A DNA stretch of 64,000 nucleotides from Branchiostoma floridae (lineage: Eukaryota > Chordata > Leptocardii > Amphioxiformes > Branchiostomatidae), in assembly GCF_000003815.2 (NCBI RefSeq), contig NC_049980.1, forward strand, positions 21,423,026 through 21,487,025. The letters run 5' to 3'. Positions 51,901 to 63,391 of the stretch are shown here, one piece after another. Position numbers and translations under genes: made by a program. The notes beneath the pieces were generated by a model, which saw nothing but the letters and a program-made list of their open reading frames with translations, had not been told where the DNA came from and did no database searches. Within the stretch, counting starts at the first letter, position 1. Every line of letters starts with the position of its first letter.

Positions 51901-54726
51901 CATGAATATTTTTCACATAGATACGGGTCGATAGGCACACAAACAATTGTTGATAAGATTTTTAAAAGAAACACAATAAGACAGGTTTTCTTAATACCCC
52001 TGAAATTATTTTTGCATCCCAACATTTGTCAGGGATAGGCTGAAATTGCCTACAATTAAATTAGTCACCACAGGACAAGTGGGGACTTCATAGTTTACTG
52101 TGCAGCATTGTAGTATGCATTTTTTTAATTCGGAAAAATGTCATCTATCAGAAAATATCACTATCTTCTGGAGGCAACAAAATACTATCTATCCATTACA
52201 TTTTCATACAAGTTACAACAGAAATAATCATATTGCCAAGCTACAGGATTGGCAAATATTCTTTTGAAATAAAGTAATACAGATTTTCCTTCACAATACA
52301 GCAATGCAAGGTAGACAGGCTAACCTGAAACCCCACCCATCGATGGCACTGGCAAACACAACATTTCCTTGCTCGGGTGAGAAATACAGGTTGGAGTCAT
52401 CAGTGTGGTCCAGCTCTAAACTGTAGTCAAACACATGGTCCTCAGGGGTAACTGAAGACTCCTTCACATCACTGCTACTGTCTTCCTATATGTTACAATG
52501 ATGGCAAAAATACATAGTACTTGGTTTTAAGCATCCATAGCATCCATGTAACATGTGACAAGCAAAACTCGTAGAGAATCCTTAAGAAGTTAAGATCCTT
52601 TTCTAGCCTGACCAAATCGCACTCCCAGCAACCAGCCTGACAAGTTACAAGTTAAGTTGGGGAAGGGGGTCATTAACCCCAGCCAGCCAGAGATTGTGTA
52701 AACACAGGCTAGACAGCTTTCCACTTGGCTAAGTTGTCTACCTTTTAGAAGTATAGTTATGCAAATGATGTACCATGTATTATCTATAGCCTTCTGTCTA
52801 ATTTATGACACACGTGTTGTATAAATCCAAATGAACATTCTGTGACATAATTATCAAATACTGAAACAAAATCATTGCATGAATCCAAGCATGGCAAACA
52901 TCCTGGTTAAGGTGGAGAGATAAGGCTATTTCCAAACATGTGAAACTAAACTCACAGTTGTTCCTTTCTTCATGACATCCGTTGAAAAGAGGTCTCCCAT
53001 AACAGAGTTGACCTGTTGGTACAAAATTGATTTCAAGATGGTGCATATTTTGATGCTTGCACAAATCTTGTAGGTTATGACAGGTAAACCATTCCACTGA
53101 TTACACTATCAGAACACCAGCAAACCAAACCAAAACAGTACATACATTATGTACTCACAGGAAATGGAAACTCACATTCAGTTTGATTGGAAAACAAATT
53201 CTCTGCTTGTGTGGCCCAAGACAACTTATAAGTTTTATATAAAACACAATATACTTTGTACAAGTGTATGTCAAGTTGCCTGCATCACAGCTGACGGACG
53301 ATAATGATAATAGCAAATGTGCACCTGTTCCAGAACCTGCTGCAGTACCAAGTGTGCCTCCATGGGGGAGTTTTTGAGTTCTGTGATGAGCCTGTCCACC
53401 TTGTTCAGTACCAGGACAGGTTTGATGTTCTCCAGCCATGCCTGGCGCAGTACTGCATGGGTCTATTGTACATATCAAATCTGTGTTAAGTGCAAACTAA
53501 CTATTTCATAAAAAACAGTTCACATCTTATTACCAATTCATGTACTTAGTCAAAATTATTGTCCCCTTGAAAAGTTAGGGTCATTGGATTATTCTCATTT
53601 GATAGTATTAAAGAATGCAGGTTATAAGATGCACGCACACACAAACATGCAGACTTTTAGCCCTACTGTACTGTTATATGAAGGCTATGCCAACCTGTGG
53701 ACACACCCCCTCCACAACATCCACCACTACTACAGCTCCGTCACACAGGCGGACAGCAGTTGACACCTCGCTGGAGAAGTCCACATGTCCAGGGGAGTCA
53801 ATCAGGTTCACCAGGTAGTCCTCACTCTCTACAGGACAGGTAAACATTTCATCAGGGCACAACATGTTGAGAGAAATTCAAATGTTACTGAGGTGAAAAT
53901 TGCCATGAAATAAGGGTAACAGAATGAAGACTTGCTGACCTTTCTGAAACTGCAGTGAGATGGCGCTGGACTTCATGGTGATCCCTCGGATCTGTTCATC
54001 AGCCCGACTGTCCAAGTAGCGCAGCTGACAACATCACAACAGTGTCAGTACTTCAGTTACTACTAACAGTAATATCCTAAGCTTGTTCTAGCTGTTAATG
54101 AATAGTTTCCAAGATTCTGTGAAATAAAACATTCTAATCATAAATAACAGCCGTTAACGTTATATATAACTTCATTAATACAATAAACTCTAATTCTGAG
54201 TGCAAGGCGTGGAAGCATTACCCAACAAAATTTCTTCTCCATAGCCCTTCTGGCTTACATAAATGCTAGTAACTTAATAATGTTCTCATCATCATCATCT
54301 GGGTGTGCTGGATGCACAGATGGACATGACTCTCCCTAAGACGTTGTATTTGGTAATGTTGTGTTGCCCATACTAGTACTCACTTTTCCAGCAAGTCTCT
54401 TTGATATAACACCATTGCTTGCAACAAGAACGTCAGCAAGAGTCGTTTTACCTGAGAAAAGAATCATGACTGTAAACTTCTGAAAGTTTGTTAACGTTAT
54501 TGGTAACTAATAAATGGCTATGAATCAAAGAATGCTATTAATCTATTATAGATAAAGGGTTTGAAATACTTGAGTGCACAGGAAAACAACCAACATTGAA
54601 AATTGAAATCAAGGCATTGATACAGATGGCCTTACCATGGTCGACATGTGCCAGGATACAGATGTTCCTGACGTTCTTTGGGTTCCCTTGCAGCTGCGCC
54701 AGCTGGCCAGGTGTCACTGTCCTCAT
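45924..54726 (-). CDS. EFL1: Elongation factor-like GTPase 1, 21 coding exons
   Basis: Cytosolic GTPase that with SBDS releases eIF6 from new 60S ribosomal subunits. Exon starts (high to low): 54726, 54451, 54024, 53828, 53462, 53012, 52485, 51641, 51382, 50932, 50443, 50204, 49917, 49518, 49101, 48698, 48409, 47982, 46990, 46576, 46112; the last ends at 45924. All phases agree, giving 1141 aa (human about 1120). GTPase motifs: AHVDHGKTTLAD (G1, split by intron 1), RGITMKSSA (G2), DSPGHVDF (G3), NKVDRL (G4). Then come the EFL1-specific insertion ([19 protein letters not shown], charged), domain II ([20 protein letters not shown]), domain III/IV ([28 protein letters not shown]) and the C-terminal EF2-like domain ([23 protein letters not shown]), ending [15 protein letters not shown] as in vertebrates. 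A non-coding 5' exon probably ends at 54997. The intron after exon 10 looks U12-type. Confidence 0.97.
50444..50795 (-). other. Probable U12-type GT-AG intron of EFL1
   Basis: On the - strand the intron begins GTATCCTTC (U12 consensus RTATCCTTT) and ends TTCCCTAACCACATCATGTAG, where TTCCCTAAC is one base from the U12 branch site and its adenosine is about 13 bases before the AG. Confidence 0.75.
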
Positions 54727-55654
54727 GGTGACACTGTGCAGGTGATGATGACAACAACCTGGCAAGCTTTGGGCATGAAAGATAAATACAGTTGTGTTAG
54801 CTTTCTTATAATCTATCACTATCCAGCCTTTCTTACTATTTATCCGTCACAATCCATTCTTTCTTTAATACCTGCATCATAATTTATAATACCAGTAACG
54901 TTACAGTCCAGGATAAACAAAACGTTGGATACATGTTGCGAAACACCACTAACGTTTTGTGGCGGATAATCACCCCGTAAGTTGAAAATACTCACCTTTT
55001 GTGATGGCTCCAAGCAGAATATGAATATATGTGGTGTATTGAGTCCTTTGCAAGCAGTATTTCAATGTCAGAACGTTGCAAAATCGTGAAATTTTGCAAT
55101 TTTTTCACGTGTCACAATTTAACACTGTAGGGCGCCATGTTGTTGCATACACTTCCGGAAGAGGTCAATAAACCTGGTAGCGTATTCAGAGACATGCGAA
55201 TTTGTGTCGTAAAATCATTGACGTCACATCATGACATTTGGAAACGGTTTTATTTATGAAGAAAAATATCCAATACTATTTTAGAGTAAAGTTTCTTGAC
55301 AAATTTCGGTTCAATGTTCCAAATATTTGTTGTGCTGAATGCGTCCACTCTAGCAGACAGCCGACTGTCGTAATTTTGGTATGCCGTAAATGGTTCAGTG
55401 TCGTAAAGGTGGACACGTGTACTACTTCCAAGGGGCAGGTAATCCATGCAGAGTAGACCAGATCTTTCAATTTCCATTTACCTAGGATAGAAGTACCGAT
55501 TTGGTTAGTCCATGGGACTCGTAATGAAAGGGGGGTGCGGGTGGGGTGGGGATGTGATAGCATGAAATATTTATTGTACGTTTTGAAAATCATAACGTTA
55601 CAGATATGACCAGATATTCCTTACCTGTTCAGTGATCTTCAGTCATCAGTGAAT

Positions 55655-55702
55655 GTTTGGTCAAGGAGTTTATATAGGACATATAGGGACCTTGGTTTGG
55701 TC
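55655..55702. mobile_element. Mini-hairpin-family insertion with 8-bp direct repeats
   Basis: Element 55663-55694 starts AAGGAGTTTATATAGG and ends AGGGACCTTG; its arms pair only partly. Exact GTTTGGTC repeats flank it at 55655-55662 and 55695-55702. Another aaggacgtac...ggactcctat stretch follows. Confidence 0.55.
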
Positions 55703-56091
55703 AAGGACGTACAAGTATATCGGACTCCTATAAACGTAACCAATTTAAAACCGTGAAACCAGTACATTGTAACGTTATGTCTCAGGCCATCAGATCAGAT
55801 AAACCACCCTACTAGTACAGAACCCCAAAACAAAAGGGGATGCATGCCGGGACTGGGCCTTTCTATGGTATTGACATGATGAGGTGAATTACCTTGCTGT
55901 ATTATTTCAAGGGTTGTATTGTTACAGGCAGTACATGCTGGTACCCATCAAATGAGGCGGTAAATATGCTGGGGACAACTCTTTGAACATGCTGGGGCGT
56001 ATATTATGTCCCTTCTGAAAGACGAAATGCAGTTCTAGTCTGGTTACCAGGATCTGAACCAGAGTCTCTTACCAAATTGGAGCCCGAAGAA

Positions 56092-56118
56092 CCAAGGACG
56101 TCATATAACGTCCTTGGT
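56092..56118. repeat. Perfect hairpin CCAAGGACGT/ACGTCCTTGG without flanking repeats
   Basis: Eleven-base arms (ACCAAGGACGT / ACGTCCTTGGT) around loop CATATA. Same core as the mini-hairpin family, but no flanking direct repeat is visible. Confidence 0.75.
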
Positions 56119-56969
56119 CAATGGTAATCCCAGCTGTGGGTGGACTGGATGGAACACGACAGCTAATCATATTAATGGGGGAATGGGGGTGAGGAAATTA
56201 TAATAAGCAATTAACAATCAGTATCTACTACAGGAACCCTCAGTGCTCAAGATACTCCTGTATTCCCTGTGGCTGCATTGCCAGCCAGTCCTGTGTTACA
56301 AGGAATATGCTGTCTATCAGTCACATATCCTGCACATAAGAAAGGAACAACACAGACAGCTCTACTAGTTGTACATCATACAGTACAAACACACACTCAC
56401 AGCATGCGCACACAAACTTTTTTTTTGTAAACAAATGATTATTGACACACTCCTTCAAAGCGTGAGACATCTGTTTTGAATTTGATGTTGTGCCCCATCC
56501 TGGTATTATTTGTTTCACCTAGTAACAGTTACCCCTTCCCTTCAATCTTAACATTCACAGCATTTTCTGTTGTTTAATTGGAATTTAGTTTATATAATTG
56601 TTTTCTTACAGACTTGGATGAGCTGTTCATTGCAAGCCCAGCAAAATGATCAACTGTTACATTTCCCCCATCCCAGCCCCATCCCACCCACAGCTGGAAT
56701 TGTCACTGACCCAGTGTTTACTAAGAAAAAAAAATTGCAGCTACAGGCCAAACCCTATGCATAGCCTTGGGGCCCCAAAAAGGTAGTCTTTCAGGCTAGC
56801 CAGCCCAGCTCCTGGGCCCAGGCTTTTCCGTAAACCCGATGCAACAGCCCCTCCTGTCCCTCAGTCATTTTACTGTATAATGTCATAATAACCACTTGTT
56901 TGCATAACAGTACAATGAGCCTACAATAGGATCAGGAGTAAAGCAGACTACAACAAGTTGGAAAAAGCA

Positions 56970-59900
56970 ATGATGCTGAATTATAGATGCCTCATCATCA
57001 TCATCATACTTGTCTACAATGCTCTGCACACAGTGTCTCCTTTACCTGACAGAAAGATGGCCAGTGGATACACAAGTGAGCACACTTTATAATCTGTCTT
57101 GCATAAAGATACGTAATGATATTGTCCTGACAAGACATACATGTAATATGATTTCATGTCATGGATATAACGTTATGGTCACAGGATGTCATATTAAAGA
57201 ATCTTGTTTGATACTGTATGTTGTCATCTTTGGTTACTTGTGGAATACATTTTTAACTTATGTCTATCTTATGAACTATATACACCAGGGTATTACATCT
57301 TCATCACAAATGTTATATTCTGATACATTCATATTTCCTTCTCAGTTCCTGTACTTGGTTTGGGTACAGCAGCAATGGGGGACAAAACATATGATGCTGT
57401 GATGGATGCTTTGAAAGCTGGGTACAGGTAAGATGTTACAGTGTTATATCTCCTCACAATAGTTACACAGTCTGACACTAGACAGTTCAATTAAAAATAT
57501 ATGTTTCTTAATTGCTAGTTTTTCACTAGTGCAAGCACACAACCTAAACTAAAGCTTGCTGCAGTGACTGTTGGAGGGCTACCATCACATTAGATCACAT
57601 CGATATTGTCTTTGACCTAGTAAGCAATCTCTTAATGAACTTCTTCTTATCAACATGATAAAACCAAAATATAAATCTCTTGACAATGTGTGAAAGGAAT
57701 AAAAAATCAAGAATTTCTTTTTTTTTTTTTTTCTTCTAGAATGATTGATACAGCTCAGGCCTACTGGCACTCTGAGGAATCCATTGGTCGAGCCATAAGG
57801 GACTCAGGCATTCCTCGAGAAGACATCTTCATCATCAGTAAACTCAGCCCCCGTTATTTTGGTCGTGATCTAACAGCTCGCTCAGTGGATGTGTCACTCA
57901 GGAAACTTGGTACTGACTTCATTGATCTGTTCCTCATCCACAATATACATTGCTCTGACTACTTCCAGTGTGCCCCTGATGAACCTAAAGCCACATGGGA
58001 AGTTGCCTGGAAGGCCATGGAAGAGCTGCACAGACAGGGTAAACTAAGGAGTCTTGGAGTCAGCAACTTCTACCCTCCGCTTCTGGAAAAGCTGGTGGCC
58101 ATGGCAGAAGTACCAGTTTCCTTGGTACAAAACTGGTTTGATCCGTTCTATCGAGACAAGGCAACAAGGCAGTTCTGTGAGAGACATGGCATTGTGTACC
58201 AGGGGTACAGCACTTTTGGGACTCAATGGATGTATATGAGACAAGGGCAAGAGAGAAATCCTGTCCTCACAAATCCTTTTCTTATGAAACTCTCGGAAAC
58301 TTTAGATGCGTCTGTAGCCAACATTGTCCTGCGATGGGCCCTACAGAAAGATGTTGTTGTGATTCCACGATCTGTGAATACTGAGCATATACAAAATAAT
58401 ATGGAGGTCCTTGACTTAGAATTAAGTGAAAAAACTGTGAGTGACATTGACAACAATCTACCTTCTGTCAGGATTGGGGTGAACGGAGAACCAATCATAG
58501 ATGATGCTACATGGAATAGGATAATGGGAAATGTAATTGCAGATAACCATGATGATGATCTTGATAGGATGAGAACTGCAACTGAACAGCAACAGGAGAG
58601 GAAAAACTCTGGGCAGACAAAATTAACTGATGTGGTTCATCTTGAAGATGAGACAGTTTTTATTGGGTCCGATGACGGCAGGATGTATGCCTTAGATGCT
58701 GAGAATGGACATGTCAAGTGGACATTTACCTCAGGTTAGTCACAACAGGCAATGTCATGCAAAACACTCAGATATTGTATGAAAATGAGCCGGTTTTGAT
58801 GATGATACATGTTTCCAGGAGTCCAAATGTTCTTAAACTTCAATCCTCTTGCTACTTCTGCTTGTGGATTTGATTGCCTAATTAGAGTTAATGGCAAGAT
58901 GACGATAAAGAATTAGAGCTTAATGCCTTATAAGAACTCGAGTCATGATATGTGATACAACAGGATGCAGTTACCTGTAGGTTGACACCTCATCGACCAT
59001 GCTTTTTTTTTATCATCCAGAGGAGGATCTGGGGTCCACTGCTGCATTCAGTCCAGACCAGTCTGTGCTATACTTTGGGTCAGAGGATGGGTACATGTAC
59101 GCCTTACGTGTGAGGGATGGGTATGCAGTATGGAAAGTAGAATCAGGTTAGCAAAGGGCCAGGAGAGTTAGTAATAACAGGGTACATGATAGTTACTTTT
59201 CAATGCTCATGATGTTTTTGGTAATGTTGTAATTCAATCAAACCAAGATCGACAGAAAGGTACTGAATTGAACATTTGTTTCCAGGGCCTGTCAGAAGTT
59301 CATCTGTGGTTGGCTGGGATGGTACCATCTATATTGGCACCCTGGACAACCAGATTTATGCTATTAAACCTGATGGAGAGGTAAAGTGGTCACGTGATCT
59401 GGGTGGGGAGATTTGGGCGCGTCCTACCATCGGGAGTGGTGGAAGACTGTTGTATGTTGGTGTCATGGCAGACAACAACCACAATGCTTTTGCACTAGAC
59501 TCACACACAGGTAAGGGCATTTAATGTCAAAGCTACCCTTTATATTCTCTAGATAAGTGGTTGTTGGACTGTAAATGGTCCAGATGTTGTAGATGTGTTT
59601 TGGAATGTGATTCAATTTTTATACTATATATTGTAGTCACGTAGTATGCTAAACCTATAACTTCCAAGCTTACACGTATTGATACAACAGTAACAGATAT
59701 AACAACCTTTAAAGTTCAATGAAGTGGTGAAGGTTGATTGCAATTTGTTCCTCTCAGGGAATCTGGTGTGGTCGTTCAGAGCTGGTGGGAGCAACTGGTC
59801 GTCCCCAGTCCTAAGTCATGATGGCCGCTATGTGTTCTTCAGCTGCCAGGACTCCCACATCTATACCCTGCTGGCACACACTGGGGACCTGGTCAGCAGC

Positions 59901-61108
59901 TTTGATGTGGGAGAGGAGCATGATGGGATAAACTCTACACCTGCCATTGCCAAAGATGGAACTTTATTTGTTGGTAGGTTTAACTAAAAAAAAAAAAAGC
60001 TTCCCAGCTGCAGTATTGAAAGAAAAGCTAGGTGTCTCTGATAATGCACACTGTTGTTGAGACACTCAAGCAGATGTTTGAAAATTTGTGTTTTATTTAT
60101 TTTCAACATGATGTAATGCCTTTGATTTGACATAGTTAATTTATCTACCCCAAGTTCTGGACATGTGTTGTTCTTGTGCCTTGGACAGGGACCAATGGAG
60201 GGTCTGTTGTTGCTGTTGAGATTGGAAGGGGGAAGCTGAAATGGGAGAAGAAGCTGGGAGATGAGGTTCTATCCTCACCTGCACTGGACAATGGAGGAAA
60301 CCTTTACATCGGCACCAGTGATGGCCAAGTTCTCAAGCTTAAGCAAAAAGGTTTGCCCAACATGTGCCAGGGTTACAAGAAATTGTAGTCAGGTAGAATC
60401 ACCGATCCCAGTCAGAGTCTATAGATTTAAAGATATTCCCTTAAAAGATAGTCAGAACTTTTAAACTTTAATTCAAGTCATATTTTTAGGATTTATTAAT
60501 GGGAGACTACCTAACACATTCCCTACATCCTTATCATACTATATGATTCATAGTATATGTTGATGAATCAGGATCTCTAACGATAGAATCGCTGATTCTG
60601 CCAGATCCAATTGTCTACCCTTACCACCTTAGTCACCTAGCACAAAATTGTAGTATTAGACTGAGTACACTTCCAATGTCTAACAATTTCATGAAAAATA
60701 GCTCAGTATACTCATGTCCAAGATCCAAAATTTGCATGTACATAATGATTGACCCTATGTCTTTGAAGTTAACAGTTACCCCCCTCCTTGATGTAGGCTG
60801 CAATTGATTAGTATTTTGACTGAGGTTGTGGAAGCTAATCAATAAGGCCATTTGCTATGTTTTCAGATGGGTCCACTGTTTGGCAGATCTCAACTGGGGA
60901 TGCGGTCTTGTCCAGCCCCACATTGGACTCCCATGGACGGGTATTTGTGGGGTCCAACAGCGGCTTTGTCTTTGCTATTAATGAGGAAACAGGCCAAGTG
61001 ACCTGGAAGGTTGAGACTGAGGGACCAGTGGTTGCATCTCCATTGATCACAGCTCACCATCAGTATAACTATTGGTACGGTGGAGAAGACACTAAGGATG
61101 AACTGTAG
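56970..61108 (+). CDS. Aldo-keto reductase fused to PQQ-type beta-propeller, signal peptide and KDEL
   Basis: Exons: 56970-57075, 57346-57427, 57740-58734, 59021-59146, 59286-59510, 59758-59973, 60189-60350, 60867-61108; phases 1,2,1,1,1,1,1; 717 aa. Residues 1-20 form a signal peptide (MMLNYRCLIIIIILVYNALH); the last residues are TKDEL, the ER-retention signal, so the protein should sit in the ER lumen. The aldo-keto reductase (about 35-300) has IPVLGLGT, the tetrad residues Asp and Tyr in MIDTAQAY, Lys in IISKLSP and His in LFLIHNIH, and the NADPH-binding IPRSVNTEHIQNNM. After a charged linker, PQQ-like repeats form a propeller of about eight blades (VFIGSDDGRMYALDAENGHV, YFGSEDGYMYALR, IYIGTLDNQIYAIKPDGEV, LYIGTSDGQVLKL, VFVGSNSGFVFAINEETG). 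The catalytic tetrad is complete, so reductase activity is likely; substrate is unknown. The ATG pair at 56970/56973 is in frame and the only start giving the leader. Confidence 0.88.
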
Positions 61109-61408
61109 TGCTACGACATGTGGTATATGGAGGAAGCTTATTTAGAACATCTATCAATGGGGACAACAAATCCTAGGGCCACACTAAGCTAATTTCTTTG
61201 CTGTCGGATTTTTGGATGGAGCAGACGGAAAATAAAGTCAACATACCTAAGTCACATTTCATGCACTGAATTTCGAGCTACAGATGCATTGGTGTGGAAA
61301 TAACATCACATCATATTGGACTGTACATGCATAAACTAAAACAGCTACTACTGACACCACAATACTGACTACTATAGTTATTTATCTGTCAAAAATATTT
61401 CTCCATTT

Positions 61409-61921
61409 GGCCACACCAATTTTATTTATTGCTTCTCAGATTTGCCTGTCCATTTTTTTTTCATTTAAAAAAAAAAGAATTATGTCCTGAGAAAAAAATA
61501 ATACAGTAGAAGCCAGTTAATTGCACACCAGATAAACGCACACTTCTGTTAACTGCATGGAATCCTAAAATCCCAAAACAGTGCGGTCCAGCAAGATAAC
61601 TTCGCATTATTGCACCAGTCGGATAGTTGCACGAAATTTACTGGCAAATAGGCCGTGCAATTAAGCGGCTTCTACTGTACAGGTTTTGCTATCACAGGCC
61701 TGTAAATATTACCATTCAGAGCCACATACACATAATTTCAGTCTAAAAACAATGCCTTTTATTAAAAACATTAGTAACAAATCAAAGGAAGGGTTCAATG
61801 TCTAAAAAATGCCATCAAAAACATTTGGTGTTATTTATCTTCACCTCAGACCTTTGAAAAAAAAATTTCGACCTTTTTTTCTGAAAAAATCCGAGAAGCA
61901 ACAAATAAACTTGTTGTGGCC
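61409..61921. mobile_element. MITE, GGCCACACCAATTTTATTT family, copy 2, interrupted
   Basis: Starts GGCCACACCAATTTTATTT (61409) followed by gcttctcag, and ends aaatccgagaagcaacaaat then ...gttgtggcc (61921). It is longer than copy 1 because it contains another element at 61504-61677. Confidence 0.7.
61504..61677. mobile_element. Pogo/mariner-like MITE nested in another MITE
   Basis: 174 bp with ends CAGTAGAAGCCAGTTAATTG and (complement of right end) CAGTAGAAGCCGCTTAATTG, flanked on both sides by TA. The TA duplication and the CAGTAGAA start are typical of the pogo/Tigger side of the Tc1/mariner superfamily. No transposase. Confidence 0.8.
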
Positions 61922-63303
61922 TTTCCATCCATGAGTGCATGTAAAATTTCTTCCCATCTGGATCTATTCTGTGGGAATACCAAGGCTATTCAATAACGAT
62001 TTTGCTGTCCAGAACTCCTAAAAAGGACATTATATATTGTGTGGAATGCTTTGAACAGTTCCCATTTACACTATTACATCTTGAACCTACGTGAGATGTG
62101 GTCTACGTGACAACCTAACTGATTTTCTTATAAACACATTAAGCTGAGAAAAGGTAATTAGGCCTCAGCAAATAAATTTTATGGATGACCAATGATTGAA
62201 GTCACAAAGCATGTTACATCACAGCCAACAAGTCTTTTATTCCTGCTTTCAGGAAGTGCAGAAAAAGTGATACAAACAGATATAGAGACTCACCTGTTCC
62301 ATACCTGACAAGGTTACTTAACGATGATATGTGATGCAGATGCCTATATACTTGAGAATTCTATAAGCTTTTATGATCTATATTGATATGTAATAGATTC
62401 TGCAATTTCCCTCATTGATATATCTTTTGTCACCAGTTGGTGCTTTGCCGGATATTTTAATTGTTTTTTATCCATGTTTCTATCCATTTGTTAGATTTTA
62501 ATGTGTATTAGATTTTGATGGATGAAGATTTCAAATGTACATGTTAAGTCTGTAAGTCAGGATACGTAATTCAGCCTCCCCGGCTGCGATGTATTTACGA
62601 AATAAACCATTCATATAGTTACATGTACTAGTGTTGCAGCTTGGTATCACTCTCAAACTTCACACAAGGCAACTGAAATGGATTCACTTGAACTACGCTC
62701 ATGTCATGTTCGCCATCACTGAAGGGAACAAAATTTCTCTTTTTTTTCAAAATCAGGCGAAAACTAATGCTATCATCCACAAAATGTACATGTTGTGGCC
62801 TTAATGTTGCTAGAGATGGTGCTGTGGGAGGAGGCTGAAGTCACCAGAGACACGTGGCGTGTACATGTCAACGCCAGGAACGGTCTCCTTCTTTAATAAG
62901 CAGTTGCGCTCATCCGTGTAGACATAAGCTTTATACTAAAACGGAACGGTGCATATTCATCACGAGACCCGAAATATTTGTTGTCAGAGTTCAACATAAC
63001 ACGTCTTGTGAATTGCCTCCGAATGAAGTGCGTTTCTTTCACCGCGCCACATTTTGTATGCAACTGGACACAACTGTGGATTTGCGTGACAAGGTCTCCA
63101 AGTACAAGACTTCTACAACCGCCGGTCCCTTTGCGTCTGAATGCATCTTTGCGTTGGCGGTACTTCTATACAAACAGTTGGTTTGTCAACGCCGCCAACA
63201 ATGTAAATCACTAACACTCAGGAAAAGGCTTTGTTAACTTGACGTTGCTATTCACATACCCTTCAGTGGACGTCAAAGGAAGAAATTCTGACTCGTTGTT
63301 GTG

Positions 63304-63391
63304 CCCAAACACAAGACAAGGATGTAACTAAGGAGATAGAATGGTTGGCACTCCCGACCATTCTATCTCCTTAGTTACATCCTTGTTTGGG
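63304..63391. repeat. Near-perfect inverted repeat with about 28-bp arms
   Basis: The left arm AAGGATGTAACTAAGGAG then atagaatggt (63318-63345) is perfectly repeated in reverse from 63357 to 63384, around an 11-bp loop. Outside this, CCCAAAC (63304) pairs with GTTTGGG (to 63391), with 7 extra bases on the left. It shares the AAGGA/TCCTT edge with the mini-hairpins. Confidence 0.85.

Larger units (their letters stand above)
54998..56969. other. Divergent intergenic region between EFL1 and the AKR/PQQ gene
   Basis: Contains the EFL1 promoter and probable untranslated first exon (ending 54997), a mini-hairpin insertion (55655-55702), a perfect hairpin of the same family at 56092-56118 and a G-rich tract near 55530-55551. 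No coding exon is recognised before 56970. Confidence 0.5.

Noticed and set aside
62854-63237. 127-codon + strand frame near the right end
   Set aside because: No domain, leader, splice context or recognisable composition; probably chance in 3' flanking DNA.
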